Part shown: piece after piece, positions 58,052 through 64,000 of the stretch
Layout: every line of letters starts with the position of its first letter
How positions within the stretch are numbered: position 1 is the first letter of the stretch
Source: Skeletonema tropicum
Taxonomy: Eukaryota; Bacillariophyta; Thalassiosirophyceae; Thalassiosirales; Thalassiosiraceae
DNA length: 64,000 bases
Reading direction: 5' to 3'
Assembly: GCA_037178625.1 (NCBI GenBank)
Contig: CM074127.1
Coordinates: 2,542,001 to 2,606,000 of the forward strand
Notes under the pieces: generated by a model
What the model was told of the DNA's origin: nothing
The model's input: only the letters and a program-made list of their open reading frames with translations
Database searches by the model: none
Program-made: the position numbers and the translations under genes

Positions 58052-59455
58052 ATGGACTCTCTCATGAGCATACGTGAACTCTCTCTGCAACTGGCCTCGT
58101 TTCTAACACCGACAGATGCGTTCAATCTTTTAGTGACCAAGCGCCTCTGGACTAACAGTTCAACAGTTGTGATGTCTGAAGAATCTACTCCAGCTGGTTT
58201 CATCAACGAATCACTCCTTCACTCTCTAATGTCGGTCATCAGGCAGCGGGAAGGATTCGAGCATCTCGCAGTGCCATTGATTGAAAGACTCAAATGTGTT
58301 GCACATATTTATGGCAGGGACCAACTTGTCATCGCCGGGTCCTTAATCGTTCAAGCGGTAACTAACAATGGCAGTTGTGCTCAAGGTGATGGTTTCGTTG
58401 CGAGCGACATCGACCTTTATACCACCGTCATGGCCCTTCCGTATACGAGACGTCATCTAGATTCACTTGGCTTTGTTTTCACTGGCATATCAACTTCTGA
58501 TTACACGTTTATGGACCACAAGATTCATCATGTGGAGTCATATTCACTCCCGCCGGCTCACACACACATCAGAAGGATGCCCGTCAGAGATGCTGTGAGG
58601 AGAGGTTTCATTGCCTCAAGGCACGATTTCGTCGTCAATGCAAGAAGTCCATATGTCATGCCATTGGACTTCTCATTTGCTCCAGGGAACCATCGCCTCA
58701 GAAAACAAATCGATCTTGTTGTAACCTCCTCGGCGACAGTCAAAGATACTCTTCACAAATTTGATATAATGCCTTGTATGTCGCACTTCAATGGGATCGA
58801 TTTCTGCGTTCCAAACTTGCATCGAATCCTCAGAAAAGAAGCAATGCTGAGATGTCCAAATTGGACGTTGCTTTTGAATAGATACATGCGTATGTATCTG
58901 AATGCTTTCTCCCTCCATGAACTGGAACAGATTTCATTCTTCAACCCGAATGAAGAGAAAGTTAAGTTCGCGGAGCTTGTTTTCAGCGATGTAAGGGAAT
59001 GTGGTGGCGACCTCCCAAATCAAGATGGGATCTTCTCACCGATGTCCATTGATGAGCCAGAACTTAGTGTGAAATACTGCATTATCCTTCACAATATGCT
59101 AGTCAAGATTTCGCAGCGTGTAGTAAAGTACAACAAGAGAGGATTCCATTTCACCGATATCACTGTTGATGAGCTCAATCAAAAGCAGTATCGCGAGAAG
59201 GGATTCCATTTCACCGATACCGGTATCACTGTTGACGAGCTAAGTCAAAAGCAGAGTGCCCCATCGCCACCCAGATACAAAGACGAGCGCAGTCATGTAT
59301 CGAAGCCGAAGCTGCAAGTCAATACCAGTGACACGGTGAAGAGGGTAAAGCTATTGCACCGAAAGAACCTGCCTTCTCCCGCCCGTAGAGCAAAATTGAG
59401 GAATCTTGACCGAAATGGATTTGACACTTCGCCTTTCTATACCCTGTCCCTGTGA
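58052..59455 (+). CDS. F-box-like / nucleotidyltransferase-like protein (467 aa)
   Basis: Residues 5-35 (LQLASFLTPTDAFNLLVTKRLW) resemble an F-box-type helix pair. A later AGS...SDIDLYTT (about 105-130) resembles the GS and D-x-D metal-binding pattern of the nucleotidyltransferase fold. This combination is seen in poorly characterised eukaryotic proteins. The C-terminus contains two copies of GFHFTD..ITVDEL(N/S)QKQ (about 365-405) and a basic tail. Function is not assigned. It lies between RNR1 and RNR2 and is absent from unit 1. Confidence 0.6.
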   Translation: MDSLMSIRELSLQLASFLTPTDAFNLLVTKRLWTNSSTVVMSEESTPAGFINESLLHSLMSVIRQREGFEHLAVPLIERLKCVAHIYGRDQLVIAGSLIVQAVTNNGSCAQGDGFVASDIDLYTTVMALPYTRRHLDSLGFVFTGISTSDYTFMDHKIHHVESYSLPPAHTHIRRMPVRDAVRRGFIASRHDFVVNARSPYVMPLDFSFAPGNHRLRKQIDLVVTSSATVKDTLHKFDIMPCMSHFNGIDFCVPNLHRILRKEAMLRCPNWTLLLNRYMRMYLNAFSLHELEQISFFNPNEEKVKFAELVFSDVRECGGDLPNQDGIFSPMSIDEPELSVKYCIILHNMLVKISQRVVKYNKRGFHFTDITVDELNQKQYREKGFHFTDTGITVDELSQKQSAPSPPRYKDERSHVSKPKLQVNTSDTVKRVKLLHRKNLPSPARRAKLRNLDRNGFDTSPFYTLSL

Positions 59456-59864
59456 ATGAAAAGTGAACTGTACCTGACACTGACATCTCTGAGTTGTAAC
59501 TTGTGCTGTTGTAGGATAAACTATTTTAGCTGATGTAATTTGAACATGATAAGGCAGCGTGCTCTAAGACTCAGCAGTGAAGATTATAGGCGTGAGAAAA
59601 TTGAATTCTCAATCAGCCCCGCGCTGGGTAAACAAACGGCAGTATCAATGGAGGCACGGTCAATGGCCGCCTCGTTCGGGCAGGACTCTGGCTATATTAG
59701 CACTGCTAGAGAGGCGGGATGCAATCAAGCCATAAAAGCTGAGAAAAGAGAAAATTACTAAATCTCTTTTTCTGCCCACAGGCAAAGGTCTGAGTATCTA
59801 TCTTGGTGATACATACAACTTATATTTTTACTGCTAGAGCTGGACCACAATAAAATCCACGGCG
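59456..59864. other. Spacer upstream of RNR2
   Basis: A 73-codon open frame at 59540-59761 has no recognised feature and could be untranslated sequence. The RNR2 promoter must lie here. No other structure was seen. Confidence 0.4.
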
Positions 59865-61102
59865 ATGAAGTCGTTTTTGGAATGTTCGTTTGATAATGAT
59901 AATGGCGGTGCAGATATCATAGCCGAGGTCGCAGACGAGGAGCCTTTACTAAGGGACAACCCACGCCGCTTTGTGTTGTTCCCCATCCAAGATAACGAGG
60001 TAGGTGGGACATGCAATTTGCCCAAATGTTACTTGCATACTCTGCCTCACCTCCCTCTGTATGTCTTCGTACTAGAGATATGGGTCATGTACAAAAAGGC
60101 ACTAGCTTGTTTCTGGACTACCGAGGAAATTGACCTTTCCTCCGACCTCAAAGATTGGGAAGGTCTAGCCGACAACGAACGTCATTTCGTCTCCCACGTC
60201 CTTGCCTTTTTTGCTGCCTCCGATGGTATTGTCAACGAGAACCTCTCCAGTAACTTTGCTACTGAGGTGCAAAGCCCTGAGGCACGCTTCTTCTACGGAT
60301 TTCAAATTGCGGTTGAAAATATTCATAGGTAACAAGATGAAAAAAATGTGTAGGCTTTTACATTGGCTCGTACATACACCATTGACACTCACCTGTTTCC
60401 TGGTTTCTGGTATATGTTTACATACATTATAATCTACACAACATTCAAAGCGAAACCTATTCGTTGTTAATTGACACATACATTAAGGACCAAAAGACCA
60501 AGTCTCGTATTCTCAATGCCATCGAGACCATTCCCTGTGTTCAAAAGAAGGCTCACTGGGCTCTCCGGTGGTGCGACTCCAACAACGCTTCCTTCGCCGA
60601 ACGTATCATCGCCTTTGCAGCCGTGGAGGGTATCTTTTTCAGTGGCAGTTTCTGCGCCATCTTTTGGTTGAAGAAGCGTGGTCTCATGCCTGGCCTTTGT
60701 TTCTCCAATGAGCTTATCTCGCGTGATGAGGGTCTACATTGTGACTTTGCCTGCCTTCTTTACAGCAAGCTCGTGAACAAATTGCCTGTTATCCGTATTG
60801 ACGAGATTATAACTAATGCTGTCCAGATCGAGAAGGAGTTTGTGGTGGAGGCCCTTCCTGTTTCCCTGATTGGTATGAACGGAGACCTCATGTGCCAGTA
60901 CATTGAGTTCTGTGCTGATCGTTTGTTGGCTGCCCTTGGATGCCCCAAGCAATACGGAGCTGCCAATCCATTTGAATGGATGGAGATGATCAGTCTGCAG
61001 GGGAAAACTAACTTCTTCGAGAGGCGCGTTGGAGAGTATGCTAAGAGTGGTGTTGGTGTAGCCCAGGAGGATCAAGTGTTCAGCCTCGACGCAGACTTCT
61101 GA
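59865..61102 (+). CDS. Ribonucleotide reductase small subunit, three exons (345 aa)
   Basis: The exons are 59865-59999, 60078-60328 and 60451-61102. The first intron is 78 bases, a multiple of three, so the frame reads through it. Removing it restores [14 protein letters not shown], and the second join gives VENIHSETYSLL. Class I iron ligands are visible: the Asp of the [10 protein letters not shown] region, [22 protein letters not shown] and [10 protein letters not shown]. The radical Tyr is expected in ARFFYGFQ. The C-terminus FSLDADF is the peptide that binds the large subunit. The length is near the family norm, so it is probably functional. It supplies dNTPs with RNR1. Confidence 0.95.
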
Positions 61103-61434
61103 ATTACTCCTATATCTCCCTAATATAGTGCGCTGTTCGATCATCACTGAATGCTGATTAGTAGTCTTTCTTTAGTTTATGTTGTTGTATACGATCTTGA
61201 CATATTAGTCTCACGCTTATAGCATCAAATTTGAATATATCAATAGCACACAAGTTGGATCCTCAATCAGGCCGATGAAATAAGCCTCAGCAGTATAATA
61301 TCCGACATCTCTTGCAACCATGACACCAAAACAGCACTTGACTGGAACCTGTGATCGGACTTCAAATAGGTATTGTACTTGTTGCCACAAAAGAGAGGCC
61401 AAGCGACTTCCCTGATGCATGGACTTAGGTTTGA

Positions 61435-61638
61435 TGTAAGTCCCAAAAACTCAATTTGAAAAAAGTTCATACCAATTCCGTCCAAGGTAGATTTGAAATT
61501 GAAGTTAATCGTGGACTCAGGTTTGATGGTACTGAGTCCCAAAAACTCAATTTGAAAAAAGTTCACACCACTTCCGCCCTGTACATCTTGTAAAAGGTAG
61601 CAGACCCCAGAATCAAAACAAAGGGTGAGAACCCTACC
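61435..61638 (-). repeat. Inverted copy of a Helitron-region repeat downstream of RNR2
   Basis: Read on the minus strand from 61638, it begins GGTAGGGTTCTCACCCTTTG and continues with CTTTTTTCAAATTGAGTTTT twice. It matches the plus-strand sequence at 52124-52262 (and 47023-47161) with small differences. The equivalent in unit 1 is 49674-49877. The pair therefore brackets the Helitron/RNR segment as inverted repeats. Confidence 0.8.
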
Positions 61639-61720
61639 TTAGGACTACTATTGAATAATATGCTGCTTGCTTTGATTTGGGGTTGGCCGATCCGAGCTTG
61701 GCTCATAAATCCGATTTGCT

Positions 61721-62143
61721 TTGTTCTCAAAGAAGACATCATTGGCTGCATCGTCATCAACATCTGTCGGTATTATTTCACTTAACTTCAAAATGAAGAT
61801 TCATTATTCTGGTGGACTATACAGCGGTTCTGTTCGTAAGACGAAGTTGCGCAACAGCAGAGGAAAAGGAAAGGGCATGGCAAAGCACCGTTTCATTCCA
61901 CACGGATGGGGCGTTTACGAGTTCAAGAGCGATGTAAAATACACGGGATTGTTCCGCGATGGATTCGAACACGGATGGGGCTGCCTAACTTGGTCGAATG
62001 GAGACTCGTACACGTGCTACTTCCGAAAAGGTAGACCTGAAGCATCCTCATTGAAGCTTGTCAGAGAAGCTAAAAAATTGAAGACACAAGTTTCGAAACT
62101 GACTGCCACTTTGATTGAATACCAAAACAAGCAAGACATCTGA
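61721..62143 (+). CDS. MORN-repeat protein, unit 2 copy (up to 140 aa)
   Basis: MORN-type motifs are YSGGLYSGS, HGWGVYEFKSDVKYTG, FEHGWGCLTWSNGDSY and a YFRKGRP end. A Lys-rich helical tail (REAKKLKTQVSKLTATLIEY) follows. Translation may start at 61793, directly before the repeats; the 24 upstream residues look like leader sequence. The last ~45 coding bases and the 3' region recur as a 125-base direct repeat 175 bases downstream. Confidence 0.75.
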   Translation: MFSKKTSLAASSSTSVGIISLNFKMKIHYSGGLYSGSVRKTKLRNSRGKGKGMAKHRFIPHGWGVYEFKSDVKYTGLFRDGFEHGWGCLTWSNGDSYTCYFRKGRPEASSLKLVREAKKLKTQVSKLTATLIEYQNKQDI

Positions 62144-62399
62144 GAGAAGCTGCACAAGCTAGAAGTAACTATGTATTAATGCCATTTACCTATCCAAAAT
62201 GTGCCACATCTATGTAACACGAATAGAAGGCGATCAACAACACTAAATAGTTTAACCTACACAATATTTTGCAATGACTGCCACTTTGATTGAATACCAA
62301 AACAAGCAAGACATCTGAGAGAAGCTGCACAAGCTAGAAGTAACTATGTATTAATGCCATTTACCTATCCAAAATGTGCCACATCTATGTAACACGAAT
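62100..62399. repeat. Direct repeat of the MORN gene 3' end
   Basis: Bases 62100-62224 (end of the MORN coding region and 3' flank) recur at 62275-62399 without visible change. The same pair is in unit 1 at 50339-50463 and 50514-50638. This is a local duplication older than the unit duplication. Confidence 0.88.
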
Positions 62400-62618
62400 G
62401 ATATTATAAATTATATATATGTATATTTGGTGCTGGAGCCGTGGCCGTGGCAGTGTTGGTTGGACGGAATGCACCCCTGGCGTTAGTTGATCCGCGAGAG
62501 AGGGCGACACATGTTTAACCCGAACAATATTTTGCAATGGCTTTGATAGATGACATGGGGAAAGACGCACGCAATAAATCCAACAATTTCACAGTGAGAG
62601 TTCTCTCTTCGTAATCTA

Positions 62619-63250
62619 TCACGGAGGTAAATCACTTTTGTCTCTTCTGCTGCTGGGTGCAGATGTCGATCCAAATCCACCAACACCACGTTGTGTCTCT
62701 GTCAATTCGTCAACCTGCACTGCATGAACCATTGAAATTCTTTCGAGGATTAATTGGGCAATGCGATCTCCAATGTAAACATGAAAATCCTCATGACCGA
62801 AATTGAAGAGAACCACACCTACATTTCCTCGATCTGTTTAAAAAATATATGAATATGAAATTTTGAGATGGGTTACAATGAAATAAGCGAGGCTGTTAAT
62901 TTGTACTTCAATTTTAGCTTACAGTCAGCATCGACAACTCCAGCACCACAGCCGATCATTCTCTTAACAGCAACACCACTACATAATACACAACAGAACA
63001 AAACGCAGGAATTAATATGAATGCATGATAACATAGCACACAATATCGAGCATTGTCGGACTTGCCTCCTTGGAGCGATACGGGCATAAGTTCCCTCTGG
63101 ACAGGCAACACTCAAGTCAGTTTTAATAACTGCCATCCCCCCAGCAGGTACGACTTTAGGCTCCGCTGCACATAAATCAAACCCAGCAGATTCGGGTGAC
63201 CAGCGAGTTGGCATAGTGGCATTAGGACTGAGGAGTTTTACCAATAGCAT
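62619..63250 (-). CDS. dut: dUTPase, unit 2 copy, three exons with one GC-AG intron (151 aa)
   Basis: The exons are 63250-63066, 62978-62923 and 62833-62619. All five trimeric dUTPase motifs appear after splicing: AGFDLCA, PRSG (formed across intron 1), [11 protein letters not shown] (across intron 2), RIAQLI and RGVGGFGST. It hydrolyses dUTP to dUMP and pyrophosphate, feeding dTMP synthesis and keeping uracil out of DNA. Intron 1 has a GC donor (AG|GCAAGT), a minor but accepted type. An upstream in-frame extension to 63556 is open; the Met at 63250 fits the family's usual length of ~150 residues. Confidence 0.92.
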
Positions 63251-63457
63251 GATGGGAGGTGTGGAAACAATGTAATAGAAGGCTGGAGATGTATCGCCAT
63301 CTGCGGAAGTTAGATAGCTGAATAGGGTGGGGGCGGCTCTGGAGAGATAGACGAGATCTTCTTCATAGGACTGATCAAGCCAAACGAACGGTTCCCGGAA
63401 AAAAGGGTCCGTCCCCACCTCCTCTGTCCCGCGTCCGGTCGAGCTGCTGCGTACTAT

Positions 63458-63695
63458 TCTAACATGCATGCTGCAAACCTCGTAACAGGTATTGTAACGG
63501 CGTGTTACTGTTACATAATAAGTATCCCTAAGACGAAGACAGAGAACAGGAAACAAACAAAATCAACAATCAACATGGCAGGACATGGCATTTTTATTTT
63601 TTTGTGCATTAAAAGTTCAGCACAGTAACAAAGCGCATAGCGTAGATTCTTTCAACGTTGTGGCATTTGTCCTCTGACATATTGGAGAAAGAGAG
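63458..63695. promoter_or_regulatory. Unique flank to the right of unit 2
   Basis: First sequence not shared with unit 1. It contains TGTAACGGCGTGTTACTGTTAC (palindromic GTAAC/GTTAC elements near 63492-63512) between divergent dUTPase and the next gene, so it is a likely shared promoter. Confidence 0.35.
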
Positions 63696-63953
63696 ATGGA
63701 GGAAAACCGCGCTGCCGTTCAGCTCAAGCGCCGCAAACTTGTCGATGGTTATGTCGACGCCTTGACTCCTGAGAACATCACCAACTCGGGCAAACACGAC
63801 GGAGGTTGGATGGACTCCGAAGGAGTTGTGGCAGCTGGCCTCGGGAGAATGATTTCAGAGACGCCGGATCCCATTGACGTTTTCATCAGTAACAATGCGT
63901 ATGATCGCGCTGGCTTTGCCACTATGAACTTTGAATTGTATCCACCGTGGAAG
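63696..63953 (+). CDS. First exon of an unidentified gene, runs off the window
   Basis: The ORF starts MEENRAAVQLKRRKL and continues for 86 codons to YPPWK. The last codons overlap a strong splice donor (GAA|GTAAGTTT), so the apparent stop is probably intronic and the gene continues past 64000. No domain was recognised. Confidence 0.45.
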
Positions 63954-64000
63954 TAAGTTTAGGCAAACCCTGCAACCGAGAGAATCTAATGGAATTCCTA

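Larger units (their letters stand above)
51695..63457. repeat. Duplicated unit 2 (11.8 kb), complete copy
   Basis: It runs from the second CTGTCCGTGGGCGG to GTACTAT just before TCTAACATG. It contains, in order, the Helitron-like 5' half, truncated RNR1 (minus), the F-box/nucleotidyltransferase-like gene, RNR2, a MORN gene and dUTPase (minus). The start follows A and begins TC, the usual 5' signature of a Helitron inserted between A and T. The right end does not show a clear CTRR hairpin, however. Confidence 0.9.

Noticed and set aside
59540..59761. 73-aa ORF upstream of RNR2
   Set aside because: Too short, with no domain or partner. It may be untranslated leader; not enough to call a gene.
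47319..63457. RNR1, RNR2, dUTPase and MORN genes as an endogenous giant-virus insertion
   Set aside because: RNR1, RNR2 and dUTPase have spliceosomal introns at family-consistent positions, and no capsid, polymerase or packaging gene is present. Eukaryotic origin is simpler.

Overview
The window reads as nuclear DNA of a diatom, probably a centric one, though I cannot name the species. The evidence: plastid presequences with the diatom-type cleavage motif (SASAF, VGAFAP, TSAFSP) on a RecN-like protein, a Psb32/TPM protein and a membrane protein; short GT-AG introns of about 70-140 bp; a Ty1/copia polyprotein of the kind common in diatoms; and a Helitron-type replicase N-terminus.

Layout. 1-3118 is the 3' half of a Ty1/copia retrotransposon with one frameshift and a candidate 3' LTR. 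3119-4769 is gene-poor and holds a tRNA-like sequence and a 3' tRNA-Gly relic. 4770-14898 is a compact housekeeping block: a membrane Gfo/Idh-like protein, a rhomboid protease, a plastid RecN-like ATPase divergent from a lumenal Psb32/TPM protein, an atypical Rheb-like GTPase and a plastid membrane protein. An intact tRNA-Gly(TCC) follows, then a non-coding ~2 kb segment bounded by inverted repeats and TA dinucleotides. 17587-31994 holds a 1543-aa secreted M6-type metalloprotease with five novel tandem repeats (three exons), a MORC-like GHKL ATPase, a five-exon DHX57-like DEAH helicase and a coiled-coil protein. 31995-36484 is non-coding and contains a second TA-flanked inverted-repeat element. 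36485-46230 holds a six-exon GAF-HPP membrane protein, a 1701-aa two-exon protein of unknown family and a repeat-rich acidic protein.

46594-63457 is the most unusual part. It is a tandem pair of one unit. The complete unit (51695-63457) contains a Helitron-like 5' half, a 3'-truncated RNR large-subunit gene abutting it, an F-box/nucleotidyltransferase-like gene, an intact RNR small-subunit gene, a MORN protein and a dUTPase. The first unit (46594-51696) is the same sequence, almost base for base, with 6,660 bp missing from the middle. Its Helitron ORF therefore ends early and its RNR2 copy lacks the start, while its MORN and dUTPase genes stay intact. The unit links three dNTP-pool functions (RNR1, RNR2, dUTPase) to a mobile element. 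The genes carry spliceosomal introns, so they look eukaryotic rather than viral. The last bases hold the first exon of a gene that runs off the window.

Exon boundaries were placed by eye from splice signals, frame and family conservation. No database search was possible.
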